This document shows, piece after piece, positions 29,238 through 37,148 of a stretch of DNA of 64,000 nucleotides. How positions within the stretch are numbered: the first letter of the stretch is position 1; every line of letters begins with the position of its first letter. Source of the stretch: a virus; IMG/VR virus record IMGVR_UViG_3300044591_000896, positions 1-64,000 of that record. One strand, written 5' to 3'. The notes below the pieces were generated by a model, which made no database searches, was not told the origin of the DNA, and saw nothing but the letters and a program-made list of their open reading frames with translations. The position numbers were made by a program, and so were the translations under genes.

Positions 29238-29402
29238 CTATGAACTCAATCCCTTAAATGAATGGCATGCACATACGCCTACCACCTTGTATGTTCTATC
29301 TACTTCAGCTAGGTCATTATATGTTGCTACAGCCTGACAGTAGTGGCATTTCTCTTTTGGTTCCGCCTCTAAATAGGCTTCAAGGTTATCCAGGATACCC
29401 AT
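29238..29402 (-). CDS. Small zinc-finger-like protein
   Basis: 54 residues, MGILDNLEAYLEAEPKEKCH with CHYC and CAC pairs. Start directly follows the stop of 29403. Function unknown. Confidence 0.6.
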   Translation of the reverse strand: MGILDNLEAYLEAEPKEKCHYCQAVATYNDLAEVDRTYKVVGVCACHSFKGLSS

Positions 29403-29627
29403 TTACTTATTCCTTGGGATAAGTGTTTGAGGTCCTTCTGTACCAAATAAGGACTTCTTAATAGGTACGCAATTAGGGACTCTCTTACCGCCCTTGTCCT
29501 TCATGCCTACCTGCTTGTATCCCGCCCAGCAAGCTTTCTCCATGTTGTTCCAATTGTCTTCTTCTTCGTTGTCAGACTCATATCCTTTTGAAATCTCTTC
29601 ATCTGAAAGATCTTTTGTATTATCCAT
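29403..29627 (-). CDS. Phage protein with 'CWxGYxQVGxKxKxGKxVPNCVP' motif
   Basis: 74 residues. The C-terminal part, ACWAGYKQVGMKDKGGKRVP plus NCVPIKK, is a short conserved unit found alone or at the ends of phage capsid-related proteins. The acidic N-terminus is variable. Leaderless start (TAGAAT six bases upstream). Role unknown. Confidence 0.65.
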   Translation of the reverse strand: MDNTKDLSDEEISKGYESDNEEEDNWNNMEKACWAGYKQVGMKDKGGKRVPNCVPIKKSLFGTEGPQTLIPRNK

Positions 29628-29639
29628 AGTTACATTCTA
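29625..29639 (-). promoter_or_regulatory. Leaderless extended -10 for 29627
   Basis: Minus-strand TGGTAGAAT, six bases, ATG. Confidence 0.6.
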
Positions 29640-29656
29640 CCATATCTTATATTTCA

Positions 29657-29839
29657 TTATGACCTTGCTTGCATTTCCTTTACTACCATCTCTTCCGCCT
29701 GGCCTTGGCTATGGCAATATCCATATGTTAATATCTCTCCGTGCTTATATAGAGTCCATTTATATGGCATTGGATCAAGCCTAAATGCTGAACGCTTATC
29801 TTGAACTCCGTCATGCTCTTCAATTTCATGATATATCAT
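29657..29839 (-). CDS. Small hypothetical protein
   Basis: 60 residues, MIYHEIEEHDGVQDKRSAFR. No domain. Single-gene leaderless unit. Confidence 0.6.
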   Translation of the reverse strand: MIYHEIEEHDGVQDKRSAFRLDPMPYKWTLYKHGEILTYGYCHSQGQAEEMVVKEMQARS

Positions 29840-29874
29840 ATGATAAATATACTATATACGACAGGTACTGTCAA
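29837..29874 (-). promoter_or_regulatory. Leaderless promoter for 29839 with palindromic operator
   Basis: TTGACA (29869-29874), 17 bases, TATATT (29846-29851), six bases, ATG. The -35 overlaps GACAG-TAC-CTGTC, like the site at 29075-29089. Confidence 0.75.
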
Positions 29875-29904
29875 TATGTCTCTACCGCCGCACTTTTTTT
29901 TGCA

Positions 29905-30510
29905 CTAATTGAGATCAATATACTCGTATAGTCTTTGTGATAGTAGTTCATAAGACCTAAAAGCTCTATCTATACCTTCATGTTTACTAACTTCATTGCG
30001 ACAATATTGATAATACTGGTTATCCTTAGATGTAGCTATAAATACTTCATCACTCTGTGGCATAGCAAAAGTTGTAAGTTCTTTATCGCTACCAAGGGTT
30101 TTAAATATATAGTTAAATGCCCACCAAGGGTTTGTTTCAAAAGTAGTAAAGTCTACAACCATTAAGTTTTTATATTCATTTAACTTATGATATGTATCTG
30201 AGTAAGAGTTGATGATTCTAGATAACTGCTGCTCTATCATCTCTTTGGCTTCAAAAGAGTCTGAGACATTTTTGTGCGATTCATTTCTCTCAAGACTAAG
30301 TACAAGTTTAGAGGCTATTGCATCTATTGGATTTCTTACAACAGTAAGGATAGGACTGTCTTCTAAAATTTCAGCATTATTATTATCAAAGCGGTGCTGG
30401 TATATTATGTCAAAATTATCTACCTCTTGAGTAAGGTTCTCTCTTAAAAAATGAGATCCATGTCTAGGATATGTTATACAAAACAATTGTTTACTGTCTA
30501 TTGTCGACAT
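29905..30510 (-). CDS. Sulfotransferase-like protein
   Basis: 201 residues from the ATG at 30510, behind GGAGGAGG. The 5'-phosphosulfate loop CITYPRHGSHFLRE (about 10-23) and the 3'-phosphate motif VVRNPIDAIASK (near 58) are the PAPS-binding signatures of cytosolic-type sulfotransferases. It should transfer sulfate from PAPS to a hydroxyl or amine. A second sulfotransferase lies at 33.2 kb and an APS kinase at 48.6 kb. Acceptor unknown. Confidence 0.75.
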   Translation of the reverse strand: MSTIDSKQLFCITYPRHGSHFLRENLTQEVDNFDIIYQHRFDNNNAEILEDSPILTVVRNPIDAIASKLVLSLERNESHKNVSDSFEAKEMIEQQLSRIINSYSDTYHKLNEYKNLMVVDFTTFETNPWWAFNYIFKTLGSDKELTTFAMPQSDEVFIATSKDNQYYQYCRNEVSKHEGIDRAFRSYELLSQRLYEYIDLN

Positions 30511-30712
30511 CTTTAATCCTCCTCCATCTACCGTATTTTGTTGGTACATCTAAACCTATGTACTCTTGACCAGTTTCTAGATCAATAAGTAGCCATTTGC
30601 CTGGAGCTTTTGTATGTATAGTCAAATCAACTGCTTTTGGAAACTCTTCAACTGTTGCCCCTTGGTACATCTTAGGCAAGAAGTTATACACACCATCAAG
30701 TAGTTTTCTCAA
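30491..30712 (-). CDS. Hypothetical protein
   Basis: 73 residues if the TTG at 30712 (GGAAAAATAG upstream) is the start; a TTG at 30772 is also open. Contains VDLTIHTKAPGKWLLIDLET and 'GRWRRIKD'. Overlaps the sulfotransferase start by 20 bp. Unknown function. Confidence 0.5.
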   Translation of the reverse strand: MRKLLDGVYNFLPKMYQGATVEEFPKAVDLTIHTKAPGKWLLIDLETGQEYIGLDVPTKYGRWRRIKDVDNRQ

Positions 30713-30872
30713 TACTATTTTTCCAATCAACATACATCTTGTAATTATCATCTGCAATTTTAAACCAAGCAAGGCATTCTTTGCACATATAAAATGATCT
30801 AAATTTAGAAGTATACAGATGTAATTGTGAAGAGTCTATATTTTTTGCACAATGTCCACAAACTGCCTGCAT
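30696..30872 (-). CDS. Small zinc-finger-like protein
   Basis: 58 residues: MQAVCGHCAKNIDSSQLHLY, later MCKECLAWF, giving a CxxC/CxxC zinc site. ATG behind GGAGGAATT; TATAAT lies just upstream. Overlaps the next gene. Confidence 0.65.
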   Translation of the reverse strand: MQAVCGHCAKNIDSSQLHLYTSKFRSFYMCKECLAWFKIADDNYKMYVDWKNSIEKTT

Positions 30873-30898
30873 AATTCCTCCATTATAATACTATTATA

Positions 30899-31168
30899 CT
30901 ACTTATTCTTTTCTTCCATATCAGTTAATGCTGATATTGCAGCCATCATATTTTCTTCTGGGATATCATTAAAATAATATCTTCCAGCCTCTTTGTCATG
31001 ACTCCAGCTTCTCCAACCATCAATACCAGGAAAATAAAGTGATCCAGTTTCCATTGATTCTGGGTCATCCATTATAGATTTAATGTAATCGTACATATGT
31101 ACTTCTTGAATAATTGAATTTCTTAATGGTGTCCACCAAAATAATTTATTAACTAGCCAATCAATCAT
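30899..31168 (-). CDS. Hypothetical protein
   Basis: 89 residues from the ATG at 31168 behind AAAAGGATC. 'MIDWLVNKLFWWTPLRNSII' then 'YLYFPGIDGWRSWS'-type segments. 8-bp overlap with the previous small gene. Unknown. Confidence 0.6.
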   Translation of the reverse strand: MIDWLVNKLFWWTPLRNSIIQEVHMYDYIKSIMDDPESMETGSLYFPGIDGWRSWSHDKEAGRYYFNDIPEENMMAAISALTDMEEKNK

Positions 31169-31265
31169 TGTCTGGATCCTTTTCCCATGTAAGCTTTCCA
31201 TCTTTATATACTGGCCAGTATCCTAGTGGGCGCCAGTCCATCTTCATAATCTTAGGCTCTTTCAT
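31161..31265 (-). CDS. 34-residue peptide
   Basis: MKEPKIMKMDWRPLGYWPVY, ending WEKDPDND. Tightly coupled: TAATG at its start and ATGATTGA at its end. Confidence 0.55.
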   Translation of the reverse strand: MKEPKIMKMDWRPLGYWPVYKDGKLTWEKDPDND

Positions 31266-31408
31266 TAGAAAGAGTTTCTAATCTGCTCTGCAATAAGTGC
31301 TTGGCTTCGTTCAAATTTACTAATCTTTGGCTTAGCTGACAGCCTCTTTAAATTCTTTTTCTGTCTCTTCATTTTAGATTGTGAGCTTGATGCATTATTT
31401 TTTTTCAT
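31265..31408 (-). CDS. Small basic protein
   Basis: 47 residues, very basic: MKKNNASSSQSKMKRQKKNL, KRLSAKPKISKFERSQ. Leaderless start with a consensus promoter. It probably binds nucleic acid, by charge only. Confidence 0.6.
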   Translation of the reverse strand: MKKNNASSSQSKMKRQKKNLKRLSAKPKISKFERSQALIAEQIRNSF

Positions 31409-31443
31409 ATGTTTATTATACTATAACTAATAAAGCCTGACAA
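31406..31443 (-). promoter_or_regulatory. Leaderless promoter for 31408
   Basis: TTGTCA (31438-31443), 17 bases, TATAAT (31415-31420), six bases, ATG. Confidence 0.75.
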
Positions 31444-31446
31444 TGG

Positions 31447-31911
31447 CTATAGTATTTTAAACCCGCCGCATTCTTTTAGAAATAAAGAAAACTCTACTAA
31501 ATCGTCTATGCGTGGCAAATAGTTATAGGCGTATGGTCTAGCCTTACCCTTGCCTTTACACTGCCTGCAAACGCCCTTAGAAGGGTGGAAAACGCCACTT
31601 CTGGTGATCCCAAAGCCTAGGCAAGCATAGCAGTCTACATCTGGCAGTGACTCTAGAAACTTCTGGCACTCATCTACATATATTTGTATTTTACCTATTT
31701 TAAAATCACTATTTATTCTATCAGACAAAGACAAACAGTCTTTTTTATTTAATGATCCTCCATCATTTGTGTGAGGACTATCAACCTTACGGGCTATTTC
31801 TGGGTACTCGTGCTCTATATATTCCCATAATGAATGCCAGCCCCAGATATTTCTTCTAAATACCTTACCTATATCAGATGTAGGCTTAATTCCATAAACA
31901 TCCATACCCAT
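31447..31911 (-). CDS. Phage protein of 'MGMDVYG' type with DnaJ-like zinc finger
   Basis: 154 residues. The start MGMDVYGIKPTSDIGKVFRR and 'NIWGWHSLWEYI' belong to a recurrent phage and bacterial family of unknown function. Near residue 94 a DnaJ-type zinc module (CYACLGFG ... CRQCKGKGKA) is inserted. Base-sharing overlap with the glycosyltransferase gene upstream. Confidence 0.7.
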   Translation of the reverse strand: MGMDVYGIKPTSDIGKVFRRNIWGWHSLWEYIEHEYPEIARKVDSPHTNDGGSLNKKDCLSLSDRINSDFKIGKIQIYVDECQKFLESLPDVDCYACLGFGITRSGVFHPSKGVCRQCKGKGKARPYAYNYLPRIDDLVEFSLFLKECGGFKIL

Positions 31912-32627
31912 TATTTGTGCACCTTTAAACTAGAATAAGCTTTATTGCTTACCTTTATATCAAGAGATGATCCCATATCCCAGTAGAATGTTTCCATTGG
32001 TCTTCTTGTTATATAGTTGTCCGTCCATTTTGAGTTAGCCCCATAATGAAGCATTGGTGCTTCTATGTCATTTAGAACATAAAACCATTCTTCATCTACA
32101 AATTTATCTATTGCTACGTTCCATACTGGCCATCCTGTTTCTTGGTCAGAGGCTATGCTATATGAATCAAGAGACTTTAATTTAGAAATCATTAATTCTA
32201 TAACCTCTTTTAGTATTGGGTTTTCTGGACTGCAACCAAAAAACCACATTGCATATTCTGTTTTTCTATCTGCTATTGGATTTTTGATTGGAATAAAGAA
32301 TGCATCTTTATCTTGTGGTAAAAAAGAATCTATATTGCTAAATGATATTACATCTATATCTATGTACACTCCACCAAACTTATATATAGATAAGTATCTC
32401 CAAAAATCTGCTTTAATCTGTGGATGATCTATCTTAAGATATATGTCTGCCATGTCCTGATCATAGTTATCTAGTATCATCTTGTAGCAGTCTTCGTGGG
32501 TTAGATACCTATATTCCCAGCCCTCATTATTGTTTTTCCAACTGTCAGAACAAACCTTAACATACTCTGGTAAATCATTATAATCTGATAAGCATGTCTG
32601 CCAAATTATCTTTGGGATGTTACTCAT
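31911..32627 (-). CDS. DXD-containing glycosyltransferase (Gly_transf_sug type)
   Basis: 238 residues. IPKIIWQTC at the start and the 'DFWRYLSIYKFGGVYIDIDV' segment (near 73-92) with its D-x-D metal site are the marks of the OCH1/capsular-polysaccharide glycosyltransferase family using nucleotide sugars. Followed by an oxygenase and a sulfotransferase in the same operon, so its product glycan may be further modified. Acceptor unknown. Confidence 0.85.
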   Translation of the reverse strand: MSNIPKIIWQTCLSDYNDLPEYVKVCSDSWKNNNEGWEYRYLTHEDCYKMILDNYDQDMADIYLKIDHPQIKADFWRYLSIYKFGGVYIDIDVISFSNIDSFLPQDKDAFFIPIKNPIADRKTEYAMWFFGCSPENPILKEVIELMISKLKSLDSYSIASDQETGWPVWNVAIDKFVDEEWFYVLNDIEAPMLHYGANSKWTDNYITRRPMETFYWDMGSSLDIKVSNKAYSSLKVHK

Positions 32628-33198
32628 TAACAGCGTCTCTTGGCATTATGTCTATGATTAAGTGTATTCTTTCCCCGCCCCTATTTTCTACAGAGTGCAC
32701 TCTATTGTTATTAATCTCCCAGCACTCACCAGATCTTAGATGCTTTCTCTCTCCACCTACACTAAAATAGACTCTATCGTTTGTTACAATAGGAATGTGA
32801 TGTCTTCTAACTAAGCCAAGGTAGTCTCCGCTGTCTGAGTGTGGGTCTATGTCGCTTTCTTCTGAAAGCTTTACTAGCAAAGCCCTGGCCAGCACTCCGT
32901 CACAAGAATACTCTAGCCCCTTAATTATTGGGTCAATCTCTTTCCATAAATCTTCATTGGAACTTGATCTATATGTAGTGAAAGGCTCTCCATAATTCCA
33001 TTCAATTGAGCAGGAATTAATTAAATATGAATGAGTAAAAGAATGTGGGTTCTTTCTATCTGGGTATTTATTATTCTGTCTGGTGGTGTCTATCAGCCAC
33101 TCAGACTCAAATTTAGAAACTATATCAATTATAGAATCAATATTAAATTTTCCTTTAAACTTAAAATTAAAGTTTTCTTCTGCTTTATTTAATATCAT
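32620..33198 (-). CDS. Aspartyl/asparaginyl beta-hydroxylase-like oxygenase
   Basis: 192 residues. H120-x-D122 (DIDPHSDSGDYLG), H168 (NRVHSV) and R177 (ERIHLIID) form the iron and 2-oxoglutarate sites of the Asp/Asn hydroxylase family; 'RRHHIPI' and 'GECWEINN' support it. Stop overlaps the glycosyltransferase start by 8 bp. Substrate unknown. Confidence 0.82.
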   Translation of the reverse strand: MILNKAEENFNFKFKGKFNIDSIIDIVSKFESEWLIDTTRQNNKYPDRKNPHSFTHSYLINSCSIEWNYGEPFTTYRSSSNEDLWKEIDPIIKGLEYSCDGVLARALLVKLSEESDIDPHSDSGDYLGLVRRHHIPIVTNDRVYFSVGGERKHLRSGECWEINNNRVHSVENRGGERIHLIIDIMPRDAVNE

Positions 33199-33994
33199 TT
33201 TCTATACTCCTTACATAGTTATATATTGCATAATCAATATCATTTTGATCTAGTATCATCTGCTTCTCTTCTTCCGTCAACATTTCTTTTAGCTTTGATG
33301 TAGTATATTCTACACCATTATATGTAACTTCAGAAGGATTAACTCTTTTTTCTTTATTCCAGTTTATTGTAACCCCATAGTTATCTTTAAACCATTTTTG
33401 TTTCTTTGACATAAATTCATCAATGTTGTCTACTGTACCAACAATACTAAAAGAATCTATTTGCTTCTTAGCAAATTCAAGAGATGTTTTATCGTTATTT
33501 ACAAACCAAGTAAAAACTTTTCCATCATTAAATTTTCCTTCTTGCTCTAGTATAGCCTCGTCTTCTCTTATAAATTTAGATGCATTAAACAATCTTGAGT
33601 CTGTTGGATTACATATAAATCTTGCCTGATAGTTCTTGTGAGAGGCAGCATTTGGATCAGTAAACAAATAATATCTTAGTTTATCTACATATGAATCAAT
33701 ACTGTCGTACTCTTTTTGTCCTGCAAACTGTGGTTCATATATAAAATTAAAATAGCTAATTCTTGCATCTACTGGATGTCTAACAATGCAGGCAACCTCT
33801 ATGTCCTTCACAACATCAATTGGGTATGTACCAAAATGACCAGCAATATATGCCTGGTCATTTAGGTTTACATTGTGTGGGTAGTGCGTGTTGGTGTAAC
33901 TATTTATATCATTAGCATACAATGTAGTTCTAATATTTTCTTTTACAAACCTGCCAGCAGTTTTAGGTATATGCAAAAAGTATAACTGTTTCAT
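33185..33994 (-). CDS. Sulfotransferase (Sulfotransfer_2-like)
   Basis: 269 residues. FLHIPKTAGRFVKENI (residues 5-20) is the PAPS 5'-phosphosulfate loop, and 'ACIVRHPVDARISYFNFIYE' (near 88-107) the 3'-phosphate motif of carbohydrate sulfotransferases. It should sulfate a sugar or lipid. Overlaps the hydroxylase gene by 14 bp, in the same operon as the DXD glycosyltransferase. Start ATG behind GAGAGAAG. Confidence 0.82.
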   Translation of the reverse strand: MKQLYFLHIPKTAGRFVKENIRTTLYANDINSYTNTHYPHNVNLNDQAYIAGHFGTYPIDVVKDIEVACIVRHPVDARISYFNFIYEPQFAGQKEYDSIDSYVDKLRYYLFTDPNAASHKNYQARFICNPTDSRLFNASKFIREDEAILEQEGKFNDGKVFTWFVNNDKTSLEFAKKQIDSFSIVGTVDNIDEFMSKKQKWFKDNYGVTINWNKEKRVNPSEVTYNGVEYTTSKLKEMLTEEEKQMILDQNDIDYAIYNYVRSIENDIK

Positions 33995-34113
33995 TATACT
34001 TCTCTCATTTTACCGCATCTAGCACAAGCTTCATATGTCTTGCCAGTAAATGGGCAAGAACCAGCTGCAACAATATCGTGCCCAAGGATTGAGCATTTGA
34101 TTTTGCTAAACAT
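33994..34113 (-). CDS. Small zinc-finger-like protein
   Basis: 39 residues, MFSKIKCSILGHDIVAAGSC then ACARCGKM. Resembles the 'DUF-type CxxCG' mini-proteins. TAATG overlap with the sulfotransferase. Confidence 0.6.
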   Translation of the reverse strand: MFSKIKCSILGHDIVAAGSCPFTGKTYEACARCGKMREV

Positions 34114-34118
34114 AAAAA

Positions 34119-34376
34119 CTACTTAGTTGGTAGATGTTTAATTGTTGACTCGTAGTAGTCTGGTGTTGGGTTGTCGAACCAATTCTGTAGGTCCTCAAGA
34201 GACATGTCTCTTTTTTCTGATACAGGCTCCTGACCTTCTTGTGCGAAGGTAGCAACTGTTTCAAATGTTCCATCAGAATTTGGAGAGTATTCTACTCTAC
34301 CTATTTCAATTGTGAATCCGTGGTCGTAAGCTTCTCCAGATTCATCTACACCTTTTGATCCCGCTTTTGTAATCAT
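34119..34376 (-). CDS. Hypothetical protein
   Basis: 85 residues, acidic, 'GFTIEIGRVEYSPNSDGTFE' then 'QNWFDNPTPDYYES'. ATGA overlap with the 34373 oxygenase. Unknown. Confidence 0.6.
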   Translation of the reverse strand: MITKAGSKGVDESGEAYDHGFTIEIGRVEYSPNSDGTFETVATFAQEGQEPVSEKRDMSLEDLQNWFDNPTPDYYESTIKHLPTK

Positions 34377-35263
34377 TTTTCTTCCTCTTCCTTAATGATC
34401 ATGTCGTTAATTACGCCCTCTGGCACACGACCTTCTTTTACTGCATTTTCTTGGTTTCTACGTGCATTAGACTTAATGTCTGCTGTAGTCAAGCTCTCTT
34501 TAAATCCAGGTGGTAGCTTAGACTCATCGTCAACTCCAGCGTATGGATCTTCTAGTAAAGGGTGGGCAACGCCATCCTTCCATTGTGTTTTTAATTGATA
34601 TTGATGAATTCTTTCTTTTAGAATCATCCTTTCCATTTCTTGCAATTCTGCTTCTGAGTACCATGCATCTGCGTAATCCCAAAAAATAACAATAGTGTAT
34701 CTAGTACCACTTGTTATTTCTGTAACGCTATGAATGTTTTCTACTCCTCCTGGGAAGGATACAAATGAGCCAGCTTCTGGGACTACTTCTAATCCATGAT
34801 CTCTAAACTTTAAAACACCACCAGTGTAATCTGGTTGTGAGTTTAGATAAATGCCAGCGTATTGCTTATTGTCGCTCCAGCCCATGTCATTACCTTCTAG
34901 ATCTGAGCTGTCTGAGTGATCATTTGCGTATGCACCTAGCTCCCATTTCTGGGCATGCATACTGTTAATTTTCATTGGTCTTCCAGCAGCATCTGAAACA
35001 TACTGAATCATTCTTTCACGAAGATTAGCCATGTACTCTTCAGTTATTGTTGTTCCATGCTCCTTAGTAAATGGAGAAACAACATGCATTCCATATGATC
35101 CATAAAAGCAGATAAATCTCCACTCTTCTTCGTTAGCATTGAAGAATTTAATTAGCTCATCGCACTCTTCCTTAGAAAGAAAGTTTTCGTATGACCAAAT
35201 TCCTGTTCCTCCGCCACCTAAAAGCTTACCGCCTAGTTGACTAACTACCTTTGTATCTGACAT
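34373..35263 (-). CDS. Fe(II)/2-oxoglutarate-dependent oxygenase, prolyl-4-hydroxylase-like
   Basis: 296 residues. H116-x-D118 (NDHSDSSD), H178 (ENIHSVTE) and R188 (SGTRYTIVIFW) form the iron/2-oxoglutarate centre; 'YTGGVLKFRDHGLEV' and 'PEAGSFVSFPGG' are the family strands. A ~90-residue C-terminal charged extension follows. Start behind AAAAGGAG. Sixth oxygenase-like gene in the window. Substrate unknown. Confidence 0.85.
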   Translation of the reverse strand: MSDTKVVSQLGGKLLGGGGTGIWSYENFLSKEECDELIKFFNANEEEWRFICFYGSYGMHVVSPFTKEHGTTITEEYMANLRERMIQYVSDAAGRPMKINSMHAQKWELGAYANDHSDSSDLEGNDMGWSDNKQYAGIYLNSQPDYTGGVLKFRDHGLEVVPEAGSFVSFPGGVENIHSVTEITSGTRYTIVIFWDYADAWYSEAELQEMERMILKERIHQYQLKTQWKDGVAHPLLEDPYAGVDDESKLPPGFKESLTTADIKSNARRNQENAVKEGRVPEGVINDMIIKEEEEK

Positions 35264-35281
35264 GTTGTTCTCCTTTTAATG

Positions 35282-35371
35282 TTATGCAATAGATGAATCT
35301 ATTATTAAATCTACGGCATCGTCTAAAGAATTTGAGTGTTCTTTAGAGCAATTACCACATTCTTTACACAT
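35282..35371 (-). CDS. 29-residue CxxCxxC peptide
   Basis: MCKECGNCSKEHSNSLDDAV ending SSIA. A CxxCxxC cluster in a 29-residue frame between coupled genes; marginal size. Confidence 0.45.
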   Translation of the reverse strand: MCKECGNCSKEHSNSLDDAVDLIIDSSIA

Positions 35372-35373
35372 TG

Positions 35374-35577
35374 TTAAACTTTTTTACGTCCTGTTTTCTT
35401 TGGTGGCTTTGGAACATTGCTGGTTTCTCTACGAATACCATGTCTGTTTACATCCACTTTCATTCCCTGTCTAGGGTGTTTTTTTGTAGCTTCTCTACTT
35501 GTAACAGCACCAGAAGCCCCAGTGTTTGGTGGTGGGGTATTTCCAGTACCATCATTTTTTTTAAAACTATCAGACAT
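35374..35577 (-). CDS. Small basic, Pro-rich protein
   Basis: 67 residues, low complexity: GTGNTPPPNTGASGAVTSRE, KPPKKTGRKKV. Probably disordered. Base-sharing overlap with 35577. Confidence 0.6.
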   Translation of the reverse strand: MSDSFKKNDGTGNTPPPNTGASGAVTSREATKKHPRQGMKVDVNRHGIRRETSNVPKPPKKTGRKKV

Positions 35578-35762
35578 TAATCAATGTCCTCTCCGTTTGA
35601 TCCTTTTGACTCAGAATTTTCATGAGCCAAGCTTTCTTCTGATTCTGATCCAAACATTGATGGTACAGAAACTAATCCAGTAGCTCCCACATCATATACA
35701 TTTTGGTTTGGCATTGCTACGCCCATAAAATCTTGGCTACTGCATCCACATAAAGCGCACAT
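35577..35762 (-). CDS. Small acidic protein with CxxCxC start
   Basis: 61 residues, MCALCGCSSQDFMG then an acidic Ser-rich tail. Unknown. Confidence 0.6.
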   Translation of the reverse strand: MCALCGCSSQDFMGVAMPNQNVYDVGATGLVSVPSMFGSESEESLAHENSESKGSNGEDID

Positions 35763-35764
35763 TA

Positions 35765-35923
35765 TTACTTACCGTTTGCGCCTAATCCTGCTCCATCTTG
35801 TGAAGACTTATCTGTTGATGCAAATGCTCCTGCTGGTGCTTCTGTGTAGTTCTCTGTTGGCCATGGTGATGCACCTGCTGGCTTTACTTCGTTGAATCCT
35901 GTTAAATTTAATCCGTCTGACAT
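35765..35923 (-). CDS. Small low-complexity protein
   Basis: 52 residues, MSDGLNLTGFNEVKPAGASP, ending GAGLGANGK. ATG behind ATAGGAGAAAT. Extended -10 TGCTATAAT lies ~75 bp upstream. Unknown. Confidence 0.6.
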   Translation of the reverse strand: MSDGLNLTGFNEVKPAGASPWPTENYTEAPAGAFASTDKSSQDGAGLGANGK

Positions 35924-35998
35924 TTTATTTCTCCTATAGGTTATTTATTTAAGCGGGACTAGTATTCCGCTTATAAGACTATTATAGCATTTAGTTGA

Positions 35999-36121
35999 TT
36001 AGGATCTGTAATACTCGTGCCAGCAGTCATCACAGATATCTATGATTCCGCCTTCTGGTTTAGCGGCTATTTTTTTTGCCTTTTTGCCACAGCCGTTCCA
36101 TTCACACAAATCACCAAGCAT
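35999..36121 (-). CDS. Small zinc-finger-like protein
   Basis: 40 residues: MLGDLCEWNGCGKKAKKIAA and ICDDCWHEYY, two Cys pairs. TAATG-coupled to the gene upstream. Confidence 0.6.
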   Translation of the reverse strand: MLGDLCEWNGCGKKAKKIAAKPEGGIIDICDDCWHEYYRS

Positions 36122-36264
36122 TATTTAGATCCTTTGGCCGTCTGGCCACGGTATCCCGTCTTCTTTTTATTCATAGACCCTGGCTTTTTATACCCAGCCC
36201 CATTAGGCGTAGCCGCAATTCTTTGCTCTAAAGCCTTTTTAATTTTATCGTGATGCTTTCCCAT
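36121..36264 (-). CDS. Small basic protein
   Basis: 47 residues, Lys-rich (MGKHHDKIKKALEQRIAATP, NKKKTGYRGQTAKGSK). TAATG overlaps on both ends. Unknown. Confidence 0.6.
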   Translation of the reverse strand: MGKHHDKIKKALEQRIAATPNGAGYKKPGSMNKKKTGYRGQTAKGSK

Positions 36265-36482
36265 TATTTAACCTTACTTCCAAACTTGTTCCATGCTCTT
36301 TCATGTAAGAAAAAGCCAACTATCTCGCAACCAGTGTATACGAGTGCAAATGCACCAGCATATTCCCAGTGAGCTTCCCCAGTAATAGCCTTTTCAAAAA
36401 AATAAACTAATGTTCCAACGAATCCAATATGAACTATTGGCCATGTGATTGATTTATATAAACTTCTTTTGTTTGATTCCAT
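36264..36482 (-). CDS. DUF2061-like two-helix membrane protein
   Basis: 72 residues: 'SITWPIVHIGFVGTLVYFF' and 'WEYAGAFALVYTGCEIVGFF' helices, ending HERAWNKFG, the DUF2061 'HERxWNxxxxG' signature. Two further copies lie at 48.1-48.5 kb. Leaderless. Function unknown. Confidence 0.75.
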   Translation of the reverse strand: MESNKRSLYKSITWPIVHIGFVGTLVYFFEKAITGEAHWEYAGAFALVYTGCEIVGFFLHERAWNKFGSKVK

Positions 36483-36517
36483 TGTTTTATTATACTCTCT
36501 ATTGTATAAAAGTTCAA
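36480..36517 (-). promoter_or_regulatory. Leaderless promoter for 36482
   Basis: TTGAAC (36512-36517), 17 bases, TATAAT (36489-36494), six bases, ATG. Confidence 0.7.
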
Positions 36518-36536
36518 TAGGTAGAACTTTTATTTA

Positions 36537-37148
36537 TTAAAGCCAACTTCTAAATTGCAAAGATGCTCTTGGTGCTGAAACTTCTATTTGATGATATATA
36601 CCTTCTGGGAAAAATAAAAAGTCCCCTGGATTCATCTCAAATGTTTTTTGATATTTAATTGGATCTTCCCCCATGAGACTTTTGTCTGAAATTGTCCAGT
36701 AAGTTTGCCCCTGACACTGTAAAGAAAATGCTGACCAATTATCTTTATGACTTAAGTTTTGATAAGGGCCTACACATACTTTTGGCCCAGCTAAGTTTAT
36801 TGATATTCCACATTCTTGTTCTAATGTTTCTGTCATTTTAAAAATTTCTGGGAAATATTTTTTAAATCTTTCTTTTACATATGCCCCATTATCAATTCCA
36901 TTGAGCGCATTAATATATAAATTTTTACCAACAATAACCGTTCCATTCAACTTTTCATTATTACCAGCGACTATAGTAGCAAGATCATTGTCTGTTGGTT
37001 CCTGCCATTCCTCATAAATGCAATTTAAAAAATCTTGCCATGAAGGAATGTGATCTTCGCCTATAAAATTCTTAAAATATGCTGGCTCAAATTTATCGGC
37101 TGCATCTTTAATTGTTTTTTTAAATTCTTCTAAGTTATAGTTGATCAT
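36537..37148 (-). CDS. Cupin/JmjC-like Fe(II) oxygenase
   Basis: 203 residues. H134-x-D136 (LSHKDNWSAFSLQCQG) and H186 (GIYHQIEV), with 'MNPGDFLFFPEGIYHQ', a diverged relative of the 13589 and 14804 proteins. Leaderless start: TGGTAAAAT six bases before the ATG. Substrate unknown. Confidence 0.75.
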   Translation of the reverse strand: MINYNLEEFKKTIKDAADKFEPAYFKNFIGEDHIPSWQDFLNCIYEEWQEPTDNDLATIVAGNNEKLNGTVIVGKNLYINALNGIDNGAYVKERFKKYFPEIFKMTETLEQECGISINLAGPKVCVGPYQNLSHKDNWSAFSLQCQGQTYWTISDKSLMGEDPIKYQKTFEMNPGDFLFFPEGIYHQIEVSAPRASLQFRSWL

